Positions 1 to 7,592 of a DNA stretch of 34,498 bases are shown one piece after another; position 1 is the stretch's first letter; the number at the start of each line of letters is the position of its first letter. The stretch comes from JBFKMV01 sp041629655 (GTDB lineage Bacteria > Acidobacteriota > Polarisedimenticolia > Polarisedimenticolales > Polarisedimenticolaceae): the NCBI GenBank assembly GCA_041629655.1, contig JBFKMV010000032.1, forward strand, positions 1 to 34,498. The letters are read 5' to 3'. The notes beneath the pieces are model-generated. The model had not been told where the DNA came from, ran no database searches, and was given only the letters and a program-made list of their open reading frames with translations. Position numbers and translations under genes: made by a program.

Positions 1-1
1 C

Positions 2-49
2 GTCGAGGATCTGCTGGCCGATCTGGGCGCCGCGCTGGACGCGATCTGA
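2..49 (+). CDS. 3' end of an upstream gene (partial)
   Basis: An open frame enters from the left edge and ends at TGA 47-49, giving the tail VEDLLADLGAALDAI. This resembles the acidic C-terminal helix of PLP-dependent trans-sulfuration enzymes (cystathionine gamma-synthase/lyase family), which often end in a VEDLIADLEQAL-like sequence. Fifteen residues are too few for a firm call. It is probably a genuine C-terminus because the 121 bp before the next gene hold no other plausible frame. Confidence 0.35.
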   Translation, partial: VEDLLADLGAALDAI

Positions 50-170
50 CCGGCGCGGCCGTCGCCCCCGCGTCCCGGAACACCCCTCGATCGTGCTAAG
101 GTAGCGCACCGCCCGGCCCGGCGAGCAGCGCCGAACGTCTGCCGGGAACTGCAGTCGGAGGGGAACCCGC

Positions 171-2153
171 ATGGCAGACGAGACGAGCCCGACGGGCCGG
201 CTTCCGGCGACCGCCTACGAGATCCGCGAAGGGCAGAGCTACGTCCCGTACACCCACGGGCGCTCGTTGACCGAGTTCACGGTCAAGGCGGTCGTGTCCG
301 GCGCGATCCTGGGCGTCGTGTTCGGCGCGGCCAACACCTACCTGGGTCTCAAGGCCGGGCTCACGATCAGCACCTCGATTCCCGTCGCGGTGTTGACGGT
401 CGTGGCGTTCCGGATTCTCAGCGCGCTGGGACTGCGGCACAGCATCCTCGAGCTGAACATGTCGCAGACGGTGGGATCGGCCAGCTCGTCCGTCGCTTCG
501 GGCGTGCTGTTCACGATCCCCGCGCTGTTCATGTGGGGCATGGGGCCGGAGTGGCGGCAGCTCACGCTGCTGGCGATGGCCGGTGGGCTGATCGGCGTGC
601 TGGCGATGGTCCCGCTGCGGCGCTACCTGATCAAGCAGGAGCACGGGAACCTTCCGTACCCCGAGGGGCTGGCCTGCGCGGAGGTGCTGGTCGCCGCCGA
701 GGGCGGCGGCAAGCAGGCCGGCAACGTGTTCTGGGGCATCGGCGTCGGGATGCTGTTCAAGCTGATCACCGACGGGTTCAAGTTCGTGGCCTCGAGCTTC
801 AAGATCGCGCTGCCGGCCAAGGCGACGATCGCGGTCAGCGTCTCCCCGGCGCTGATCGGCGTCGGCTACATCCTCGGGCTGCGCATCGCCACGGTGATGG
901 TGGCCGGCGGGGCGCTGTCGGCGCTGGTGATCGTGCCCGTGATCAACTGGTGGGGCAGCGGGCTCGAGTCGCCGTTCTACCCCGAGGTGGACCGGCTGAT
1001 CCGCGACATGGACCCCGGAGACCTGCGCGACCGCTACGTGCGCTACATCGGCGCGGGCGCCGTGGCGACCGGCGGGATCATCACCCTGATCCGCTCGATC
1101 CCGACGATGGTCGAGTCGTTCCGTCTCGGCCTGAGCCAGATCCGCCGCGGCGCGGCCGCCGTGGCCCGCGAGCGCACCGATCACGACCTCTCGTTCCGCA
1201 CCGTCGGGCTGCTGCTCGGCGCGATCCTGCTCGTGCTGACGCTGGTGCCGGGCATTCTCGGCTACCTGGATTCCGTCGCCGTGCGGCTGGTGGCGTCGCT
1301 GATGATCGCGGTCTTCGCCTTCTTCTTCGTGACCGTCAGCTCGCGCATCGTCGGGCTGGTCGGCGTCACCTCCAACCCGACCTCGGGCATGACGATCGCG
1401 ACGCTGCTCGGCACCAGCACGGTGTTCCTGGCCTTCGGCTGGACCGACCAGCTCGGCAAGGCGACGGCGCTGATGGTCGGCACCGCGGTCTGCATCGCGG
1501 CGTCGATCGCCGGCGACACGTCCCAGGACCTCAAGACCGGGTTCCTGCTCGGGGCCACGCCGCGCTTCCAGCAGATCGGGGAGCTGATCGGCGTGGTGAC
1601 CTCGGCCGGCGTGGTGTGCTACGTGGTCGGCGTGCTGCACCGGACGGCCGAGGGCGGCCTGGGCGGCGAGGACCTGCCGGCGCCGCAGGGCGTGCTGATG
1701 AAGCTGATCATCGACGGCGTGCTGGACCAGAAGCTGCCGTGGTCGCTGATCCTGATCGGGGTCGGGATCGGCCTCGGCGCGTGGCTGTTGCGCCTGCCGG
1801 TGCTGCCGTTCGCCGTCGGCGTGTACCTGCCGCTGTCCACGATGGCGGCGGTGTTCCTGGGGGGACTGCTGCGCCACCTGCTGACCCGCGGCCAGCCCCG
1901 GGCCGAGGCCGACCGACGCCGCGAGCAGGGCGTGTTGTTCGGATCCGGGATGGTCGGCGGCGGCGGTCTGACCGGCGTGCTGCTGGCCGTCTGGGTCTTC
2001 GCGACCGGCGAGCGGATCGCCGGCTTCCCGCCGGATTTCTCGGCGCTGTCGCCGTTGACGCAACAACTGCTGGTCCAGGGCCTCGCGCTGGTGACGATCG
2101 CCGTGATCCTGCTGATCATGCGCCGCCGCACCCTGCGCGGCGGAGTGGCCTGA
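171..2153 (+). CDS. OPT-family oligopeptide transporter
   Basis: A 660-residue polytopic inner-membrane protein of the bacterial oligopeptide transporter (OPT) family, proton-coupled uptake systems for peptides or metal chelates. The N-terminal stretch around residues 30-75 (AANTYLGLKAGLTISTSIP) and the conserved segments GVTSNPTSGMTIATLLG and GDTSQDLKTGFLLGATP are hallmarks of the family. About 14-16 hydrophobic segments run through the protein, and the length is normal. The ATG at 171 is preceded by the strong Shine-Dalgarno GGAGGGG at 157-163. The topoisomerase gene follows after 17 bp on the same strand and may be co-transcribed, with no obvious functional link. The substrate cannot be predicted. 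Confidence 0.93.
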   Translation: MADETSPTGRLPATAYEIREGQSYVPYTHGRSLTEFTVKAVVSGAILGVVFGAANTYLGLKAGLTISTSIPVAVLTVVAFRILSALGLRHSILELNMSQTVGSASSSVASGVLFTIPALFMWGMGPEWRQLTLLAMAGGLIGVLAMVPLRRYLIKQEHGNLPYPEGLACAEVLVAAEGGGKQAGNVFWGIGVGMLFKLITDGFKFVASSFKIALPAKATIAVSVSPALIGVGYILGLRIATVMVAGGALSALVIVPVINWWGSGLESPFYPEVDRLIRDMDPGDLRDRYVRYIGAGAVATGGIITLIRSIPTMVESFRLGLSQIRRGAAAVARERTDHDLSFRTVGLLLGAILLVLTLVPGILGYLDSVAVRLVASLMIAVFAFFFVTVSSRIVGLVGVTSNPTSGMTIATLLGTSTVFLAFGWTDQLGKATALMVGTAVCIAASIAGDTSQDLKTGFLLGATPRFQQIGELIGVVTSAGVVCYVVGVLHRTAEGGLGGEDLPAPQGVLMKLIIDGVLDQKLPWSLILIGVGIGLGAWLLRLPVLPFAVGVYLPLSTMAAVFLGGLLRHLLTRGQPRAEADRRREQGVLFGSGMVGGGGLTGVLLAVWVFATGERIAGFPPDFSALSPLTQQLLVQGLALVTIAVILLIMRRRTLRGGVA

Positions 2154-2170
2154 AACAGGAGTCGAGTCCG

Positions 2171-3295
2171 ATGAGATCCCCCAAGACGGAACAGGCGAAG
2201 AAGGACCGCACCACGGTCAAGGCGATCACCCAGGTCGCCAGCGGCATCCAGGGCAAGGTGGACAAGCTGCGCAAGCCCGAGATCGTGTTTCCGGTGCGCT
2301 CGCTGGGCAACGTGCGTTACGACGTCAAGAAGGGCTATTTCGAGATCGGCCGGGACAAGTCCACCCGTACCTTGACCGTCAACACCGCCAAGACCTTTGC
2401 CCAGTCGCTGAAGATGATGGCGCTGAGCAAGGAGCTGGTCGAGACGAACGACTTCGCCACCAAGCGGGACGCCTACTACCAGTCGAAGAACTGGGGCGAG
2501 GCCAAGTTCGACGAGCAGACCGAATCCGACACCGTGATGGACGACATGGAGGCGATGTTCTCGATCCACGGGGTCAGCCGCGAGCAGCTGCGTTACGTCC
2601 CCGACGAGCACGGGGGAGCCGTGGCGGGAGAGCTGATCGTCTACGACACCGACATCGAGAGCGGCAAGACCGAGCGTATCGATTGCACGCGGTTCGGCTC
2701 GGGCGCCTACTCGATTCCGTCGCTGGTCGAGCAGCTGACGTTCGAGACCAAGGCCAAGTTCGTGCTGTGCATCGAGACCGGCGGTATGTTCCAGCGCCTG
2801 CAGAGCCACAAGTTCTGGAACAAGGCCAAGTGCATCCTGATCTCGATGGCCGGGGTGCCGACCCGCGCCACGCGGCGGTTCGTGCGCCGGCTGTCCGACC
2901 AGTGCAAGCTGCCGGTGTATGCCTTCGTCGACTGCGACCCCTACGGTATCTCGAACATCTACCGCACGCTGAAGGTCGGCTCGGGCAACGCCGCCCACAT
3001 CAACAAGTTCTTCTGCGTGCCGCAGGCGAGCTTCCTCGGCGTCACGCCGCAGGACATCCTGGACTACAAGTTGCCGACGCACCCGCTGAAGGACGTCGAC
3101 GTCAAGCGCGCGCGCGACGCGCTGAAGAACGACCCGTTCTTCAAACGGCACAAGCCGTGGTCCAACGCTTTGACGCAACTGCTCAAGATGGGTGTTCGGG
3201 CGGAGCAGCAGGCGCTCGCGCGCTGGGGGCTGAACTACGTGATCGAGGAGTACCTGCCCCGGAAGCTCAAGCAGACCGCGCGCTTTCTGCCCTGA
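2171..3295 (+). CDS. top6A: DNA topoisomerase VI subunit A (Spo11-like)
   Basis: A 374-residue homologue of the A subunit of type IIB topoisomerase VI, the DNA-cleaving subunit related to eukaryotic Spo11. The winged-helix (CAP) part carries the catalytic tyrosine in KRDAYYQSKNW (Tyr103, the second Y). The following EQTESDTVMDDME segment (115-127) is typical of the family. The Toprim domain shows the metal-binding residues Glu202 (CIETGG) and Asp254/Asp256 (VDCDPYG). Length matches archaeal TopVI-A. The ATG at 2171 has CAGGAG at 2156-2161, 9 nt upstream; the frame is open much further upstream, but that part overlaps the transporter and is a shadow. No B subunit (GHKL ATPase) lies anywhere in the window, although archaeal A and B genes are commonly adjacent. 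Topoisomerase VI is scattered in bacteria, so horizontal acquisition is possible. Confidence 0.9.
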   Translation: MRSPKTEQAKKDRTTVKAITQVASGIQGKVDKLRKPEIVFPVRSLGNVRYDVKKGYFEIGRDKSTRTLTVNTAKTFAQSLKMMALSKELVETNDFATKRDAYYQSKNWGEAKFDEQTESDTVMDDMEAMFSIHGVSREQLRYVPDEHGGAVAGELIVYDTDIESGKTERIDCTRFGSGAYSIPSLVEQLTFETKAKFVLCIETGGMFQRLQSHKFWNKAKCILISMAGVPTRATRRFVRRLSDQCKLPVYAFVDCDPYGISNIYRTLKVGSGNAAHINKFFCVPQASFLGVTPQDILDYKLPTHPLKDVDVKRARDALKNDPFFKRHKPWSNALTQLLKMGVRAEQQALARWGLNYVIEEYLPRKLKQTARFLP

Positions 3296-3313
3296 GCGGA
3301 CGGCGGGCCGGGC

Positions 3314-3862
3314 TCAGGCCTCGTGCCCGCCGGCGACGATCGCCGCGGGGTCGATGCCGTTGTCCCGCAGCACACGCTCCCACATCTCGTCGGGCGGGCA
3401 GTCCAGCACGACGGCCGGCGTTGCGGGCACCGCGATCCACGAGCCCTCGCCGAGCTCGCGCTCCAGTTGGCCCGGGGCCCAACCGGCATAGCCGGTGTAG
3501 CAGTGGAAACGGCCGCGGGGCAGGGTGCACAGCCGGCCCAGGGTGCTGGCCGAGGCGCTGACGTGCAACCCGTCGACGACCGGCCGGCCGTCGGGGTCCC
3601 GGTGCTCGTCGGCGTACAAGACCAGTCCCTGCTCGGGCTGCACCGGGCCGCCGGCGCGCACGTGCTTGCCCGGGTCGCCGCGGTAGGTGATCCGCTGGTC
3701 GTCGCACAGCTCGCGCAACAACAGCGCGCTCTCGCGGTTGACCACCACGCCCATCGCCCCCTCGTCCCCCTGCTCCAGCATCAGGACCACCGAGTGGCGG
3801 AAGTTGGGGTCCAGCAGCTGGGGCACCGCGACCAGGAACCCCGGGGCGATCGAGTGGCTCAT
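3314..3862 (-). CDS. YqgE/AlgH family protein
   Basis: A 182-residue cytoplasmic protein of the YqgE/AlgH (DUF179) family. The diagnostic N-terminus is MSHSIAPGFLVAVPQLLDPNF, followed by HSVVLMLEQGDEGAMGVVVN and, near residues 130-145, CYTGYAGWAPGQLE. Family members are about 180-190 residues and have been linked to alginate regulation in Pseudomonas, but the biochemical function is unknown. The ATG at 3862 is chosen by alignment to the family's start; the frame extends upstream to 3979 without family similarity. No clear Shine-Dalgarno precedes it, so it may have a very short leader. It is convergent with the topoisomerase gene, separated by 18 bp. Confidence 0.88.
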   Translation of the reverse strand: MSHSIAPGFLVAVPQLLDPNFRHSVVLMLEQGDEGAMGVVVNRESALLLRELCDDQRITYRGDPGKHVRAGGPVQPEQGLVLYADEHRDPDGRPVVDGLHVSASASTLGRLCTLPRGRFHCYTGYAGWAPGQLERELGEGSWIAVPATPAVVLDCPPDEMWERVLRDNGIDPAAIVAGGHEA

Positions 3863-3984
3863 GGGGATATGATGCCCCACAACGGCCGACCCGGCAGCCC
3901 GGGGGCCGGCCCGCCGGCCCGGAAGCGCCCGAATCCGCAGGATTCTCCCTCGTCTCGCCTCTGCCGGGAGTCTGTCCACTATTT

Positions 3985-4015
3985 TTGAAGCTTCGCGCCC
4001 CGCGTCTCTTATAAT
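3985..4015 (+). promoter_or_regulatory. Putative sigma70 promoter of the receiver gene
   Basis: A perfect TATAAT lies at 4010-4015 with TTGAAG at 3985-3990 (19-bp spacer, slightly long), in a locally AT-rich patch of an otherwise GC-rich sequence. Transcription would start near 4022, about 30 nt before the GTG start at 4052. Confidence 0.55.
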
Positions 4016-4051
4016 TACTGTTGAGCCCGCGAATCAGGGGAGGGGAATCCC

Positions 4052-4447
4052 GTGGCTCGATCGACCGTGCTCGTCGTGGAGGACGAGCCCGAGGTGGCCG
4101 AGGTGATCCTCGAGGCGTTGACCCGCTCGGGCTGCCGGTGCGTTCACGCCAGGGACGCCGAGGAGGCCGACCGCGCGCTCGCCGAGCAGCCGGTCGAGGC
4201 CGTGACGTTGGATCTGTGCATGCCGGGGCGCGGCGGACTGGAGTGGCTGGAGGCCACCCTGACAACGCGGCCCGACGTGGGTCGACGCACGGTGGTCGTG
4301 ACCGGGACGCTGTTGGACGAAGCGGCCCGGAGACGGGTGATGCGCTGCGGCGCGGCGTTGTTGCAGAAGCCGGTCTCGCTCAAGCTGCTGGTCAAGGAGG
4401 TCCACGAGCGGCTGCGCGCGACGCGCCCGCCGACCCCCGCCGATTGA
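4052..4447 (+). CDS. Single-domain response regulator (receiver)
   Basis: A 131-residue CheY-like receiver with no output domain. Conserved residues are the acidic pair Glu10/Asp11, phospho-acceptor Asp54 (LDLCMPG), Thr85 (VVTGT) and Lys107 (QKPVS). Start is GTG at 4052, supported by the Shine-Dalgarno run CAGGGGAGGGG at 4035-4045. It probably receives phosphate from a histidine kinase elsewhere and acts by protein interaction. The region just upstream carries a TATAAT promoter. The final codons and stop overlap the -35 element of the tRNA-Cys promoter. Confidence 0.9.
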   Translation: MARSTVLVVEDEPEVAEVILEALTRSGCRCVHARDAEEADRALAEQPVEAVTLDLCMPGRGGLEWLEATLTTRPDVGRRTVVVTGTLLDEAARRRVMRCGAALLQKPVSLKLLVKEVHERLRATRPPTPAD

Positions 4448-4472
4448 CCGGTTTTCGGCGCCGCGATATAGT
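4444..4472 (+). promoter_or_regulatory. tRNA-Cys promoter
   Basis: TTGACC at 4444-4449 and TATAGT at 4467-4472 are separated by exactly 17 bp. Transcription would begin about 8-10 nt before the tRNA at 4488. The -35 box overlaps the stop codon of the preceding receiver gene (TGA 4445-4447). Confidence 0.75.
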
Positions 4473-4486
4473 GCGCTGCCTTTCCC

Positions 4487-4562
<76 letters not shown>

Positions 4563-4575
4563 GTCGCAGCTCGCG

Positions 4576-5697
4576 ATGGTCTCGTTCGGCGGGAGGGTGA
4601 TGTCCGCGCGCAAGCCCAGAGCCGGGGATCCTCCTCCGCCGAAGCTGGTCGACCGGATCGTCGACAGTGGATGCCGGCGTGTCGCGCTGCTGGGTCTGCA
4701 TCCCGGGGCCGGCACCCGCACCGTGCTCGAGTCCTTGGTGCGCGAGCTGCACGAACGCGAACGTCCGTGCGGGGTGACCTCGTTTCCGCGGCTGCCGCTG
4801 GAGCATGAACCGCCCGAACCGATCACCCGGCTCGGCTTGCCGCCCGGCACGCACCTGGCCTGTGCGGACGGTGCCCCGCGCGACGGCGCCATATCCTTGC
4901 ACCGCGTCGAGCCGTCGAGCTTCGACACGCCGCTCGGGCCGATCGGTTTCTACCGCGTCGTGGAGGGCGGCGAGATCGAGCTGCACGGTCCGGCGCAGCC
5001 GGAAGCGCTGGCCGCCACGCTCGATCGGCTGGCCGATCTCGCCGGCGGGCCGGCCTTCGTCGACGGCAGCTGGACCCGCAGGGATTTTGCCGCGCCCGAC
5101 GTGACCGACGGCGTGGTCCTGACGGTCGGGTCGGGGTTCTCGGAGACACCCCGGCGGTCGGCCGCGGCGGCCCGCACCGTGGCGGAGCGGCTCGCGGCCC
5201 CGCCCTGCGATGCCGCCGCCCGCCGGGGCTGGCAATCCGCGACCGAGCGCGGCGCCGGCGTGCTGCTGGACCGCGAGGGCCGGGAGGTCGGCGCGCTGCC
5301 CCCCGGCGGCGTCGAACCGCTCCCCGCGCTACGCGCGGCGGGCCTCGAACGGGTCGCCGCGATCGCCTTGCCGCACCGGCTGCGCGACGCGCTGCTGGCG
5401 CCGCTGGTGCGCAGCGAGCTGCGCTGTACCCTGGTCGTGCGCGACGCGACGTGGATCGATGCCGCACCGGTGTATCTGGCCGCCTGGCACAAGTCGGGCG
5501 GCCGGATCCGCGTCGTGCGCGCCACCCGGTTGCTGGCGATGACGGTCAACCCGGTCAACGCCACGGGGCCCGACGCCGATCCGGATCAGCTGCTGCGGCT
5601 GGTGTCGGACGAGCTGCCCGGGCTGCCGGTCCACGACGTGGTGCGGGAGGCCGCACCGACCCGCCGCGCGTGGCGGTTCTGGCGCCGATCCGACTAG
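4576..5697 (+). CDS. Protein of unknown function with degenerate P-loop-like motif
   Basis: I do not recognise this 373-residue protein with confidence. It has no signal peptide or membrane segment. A strand-loop-helix near residues 36-60 (VALLGLHPGAGTRTVLESLV) looks like an NTPase P-loop, but the Walker lysine is missing. A C-terminal segment (AMTVNPVNATGPDADPDQLL) recalls, from memory only, ATP-binding accessory proteins encoded beside cobalamin-dependent amino-acid mutases; I treat that as weak. The ATG at 4576 begins 13 nt after the tRNA CCA and lacks a Shine-Dalgarno. An alternative in-frame ATG at 4600 follows GGGAGGG (4591-4597), but the spacing is very short. It is probably transcribed from the tRNA promoter. 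Its TAG stop overlaps the stop of the convergent gene within one CTAG (5694-5697). Confidence 0.7.
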   Translation: MVSFGGRVMSARKPRAGDPPPPKLVDRIVDSGCRRVALLGLHPGAGTRTVLESLVRELHERERPCGVTSFPRLPLEHEPPEPITRLGLPPGTHLACADGAPRDGAISLHRVEPSSFDTPLGPIGFYRVVEGGEIELHGPAQPEALAATLDRLADLAGGPAFVDGSWTRRDFAAPDVTDGVVLTVGSGFSETPRRSAAAARTVAERLAAPPCDAAARRGWQSATERGAGVLLDREGREVGALPPGGVEPLPALRAAGLERVAAIALPHRLRDALLAPLVRSELRCTLVVRDATWIDAAPVYLAAWHKSGGRIRVVRATRLLAMTVNPVNATGPDADPDQLLRLVSDELPGLPVHDVVREAAPTRRAWRFWRRSD

Positions 5698-7592
5698 GGC
5701 GAGCGGTGGGCCACCGCGGCCCGCTCCAGGATCGCGGCGCGCCGCTCGAGCAACGAGGCGACCTGCCCGGCATCCAGCAGCGTGCCGACCGTTTCCCGCA
5801 CCCGCTCCTCGCCGAGCGCCTCGAGCCGGCGCACCAGCTCCGGATCGATCGCCTCGGCCGGCCCGTTCTGGTCCGACGGCAGCGCCGCCACGGGGAACGC
5901 CCGCGAGTGGTCGATCAGCAGCACGCGGGCCTCGGTGGGGAGCCACAGCACGTCGGAGGTGCTGCGGTCGCGGTTGCCGATCAGCGCGTCGAAGACCCGG
6001 GTCATGCCGAGCTGCCGCGCCAGCACGTCCTCGCGCTCGACCTTGAGCCCGTAGGTGTGGAGCGATTGCTGGTCCACGGCGCCCTCGATCCACTTCTGCA
6101 GCGAGCCGCGCCGGCCTTCCACGCTGCGCACCACGGTGACCGGCACCATCCCCAGGCCCAGCTCCCGGTCGAGCAGGTACGCGGCGACCTCGTGCTGGTA
6201 GCGGTTGACCGCACCGCCCGGCGCGGCGGCGGAGTCCTCCTCGACGGTCTTGAAGATCGCGCGGGCGCTCTGCCCGTCCTCCTCGAGCTCCAGGAGCTGG
6301 GGGCGGGTGCTGCCGCGACCCAGATCGCGGATGCTGACCACGCGGGCCCGCGAGAGGAACTGCTCCATCTTGGCGTCGGACAGCTCGATCCGGTTGCCGA
6401 CCCACGTCTCGCCCTGGGGCATCGGGTCGTCCGGGGGGCGACTGAGCTGGCGCGTCGAGGGGTCGAGCACCGCCGTCTGGCCCTCGTCCAAGACCAGCGC
6501 GAGCGGCTGGTGGCCCTCGTAGATCCCGTGGTCGACACGGAACAGCAGCCCGCCGAACCGCTTGGTGATGCGGTGGTTCGGGGTCGGGCTGTGGGCCACC
6601 ACCATCGCTTTGGCGTCCAGCAGCTCCAGCGATTGCTCGAGCCGCAGCCGCTCGATCCGCTCGTCCTCGATGGAATTGCCGCGATACCACAGCGGGCCCT
6701 GCTCGCCGACGATGCGGGAGTTGGCCAGTTTGAGGATGTCGTGGGCCGCCTCGCGGATCTCGGGCTGCGAGCTGCGGCGGGACCGTCGCTGCAGCACGCG
6801 CTCCGCCGCGTCCTGGATCTCGGAGAACTCCATCAGCGGACCGACGATGCCCTGGCGCTCGAGCAGCGTGCGGGCCGACAGATGTCGCTGCAGCTCGGCC
6901 GCCAGCTCGTCGTTGATCCCGGACAGTCCCAGGCTGGCGATCCGCTCGATCAGACCGCCGTGGACGAACACGTAGCCGTTGACCTTGACCACGACCGGCA
7001 GCCCGAGCAGCCACCGCCCGTACTCGCCGTCGGGATCGACCATCCGCTGCCGCGCGAAGTAGCCGGGCGGAAACCGCTCGTCAAAAGCGCGCCTGAGCTC
7101 GGCCGGCCGCAGCCTGCGGCGGTTCTCGGAATAGAAGCTCTTGCGCGCCGCCGACCGTTCCTGTTCGCTCTCCTCGTCGGCGAAGTCCGCGTACGAATCG
7201 GGATTCACGTAGCGCAGGTCGCGCACGAGGTTCATCACCTCGTGGTTGCCGAGCAGCACGTGCACGCGTCCGCCCGCCGCGATGCTCTCCCGCTCGAGCC
7301 GCCGCAGCAGGTCCATGATCGGGCGGTCGGCCACGTTGCGGTCGACGAAATCACCGACCACGACCAGGTGGTCGCCGTTGCCGCTCCAGCGCAGCTCGCC
7401 GTCGATGATGCCCGAGCCCTGCAGCAGTTCGATCAACCCGTCCCAGGTGCCGTGCACGTCGCCGACCGCGACGACGCGCGGGGCTCCGTTCCACTCCCAT
7501 GCGCCCTGCTGTTCGGCCGTCACCGCGGCCACGGGAGCGAACAACCCGAGGACGGCCAGGGCGGCCGTCGCGATCAGCGGTCGGTGCTTCAT
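5694..7592 (-). CDS. Secreted PPP-type phosphatase fused to kinase-like domain
   Basis: A 632-residue exported protein. Residues 1-26 form a signal peptide (positive start, hydrophobic core, cleavage near VTA|EQ). Residues about 36-400 are a PPP/calcineurin-like phosphatase of the Shewanella-like type, with GDVHG (44-48), GDFVDR (80-85), GNHE (115-118), a later FVHGG and a VVAHSPT histidine. Residues about 405-632 resemble the separate protein at 12567-13391 and carry kinase-fold landmarks: Lys448 (AIFKTVE), Glu468 (YQHEVAAY), Asp542 in GNRDRSTSD, and Asp561 (LLIDHSRAF). Compared with the stand-alone paralogue, the His after DR is Ser and the metal-binding Asn is Asp547, so activity may be altered. 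Its ATG overlaps the histidine kinase stop (ATGA), implying translational coupling. The phosphatase call is firm; the kinase call is inferred from motifs. Confidence 0.85.
   Translation of the reverse strand: MKHRPLIATAALAVLGLFAPVAAVTAEQQGAWEWNGAPRVVAVGDVHGTWDGLIELLQGSGIIDGELRWSGNGDHLVVVGDFVDRNVADRPIMDLLRRLERESIAAGGRVHVLLGNHEVMNLVRDLRYVNPDSYADFADEESEQERSAARKSFYSENRRRLRPAELRRAFDERFPPGYFARQRMVDPDGEYGRWLLGLPVVVKVNGYVFVHGGLIERIASLGLSGINDELAAELQRHLSARTLLERQGIVGPLMEFSEIQDAAERVLQRRSRRSSQPEIREAAHDILKLANSRIVGEQGPLWYRGNSIEDERIERLRLEQSLELLDAKAMVVAHSPTPNHRITKRFGGLLFRVDHGIYEGHQPLALVLDEGQTAVLDPSTRQLSRPPDDPMPQGETWVGNRIELSDAKMEQFLSRARVVSIRDLGRGSTRPQLLELEEDGQSARAIFKTVEEDSAAAPGGAVNRYQHEVAAYLLDRELGLGMVPVTVVRSVEGRRGSLQKWIEGAVDQQSLHTYGLKVEREDVLARQLGMTRVFDALIGNRDRSTSDVLWLPTEARVLLIDHSRAFPVAALPSDQNGPAEAIDPELVRRLEALGEERVRETVGTLLDAGQVASLLERRAAILERAAVAHRSP

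Noticed and set aside
533..2170. N-terminal extension of the topoisomerase frame
   Set aside because: The open frame continues upstream through the OPT gene, but the sequence is shadow-like; family similarity begins near the ATG at 2171, which has a Shine-Dalgarno.
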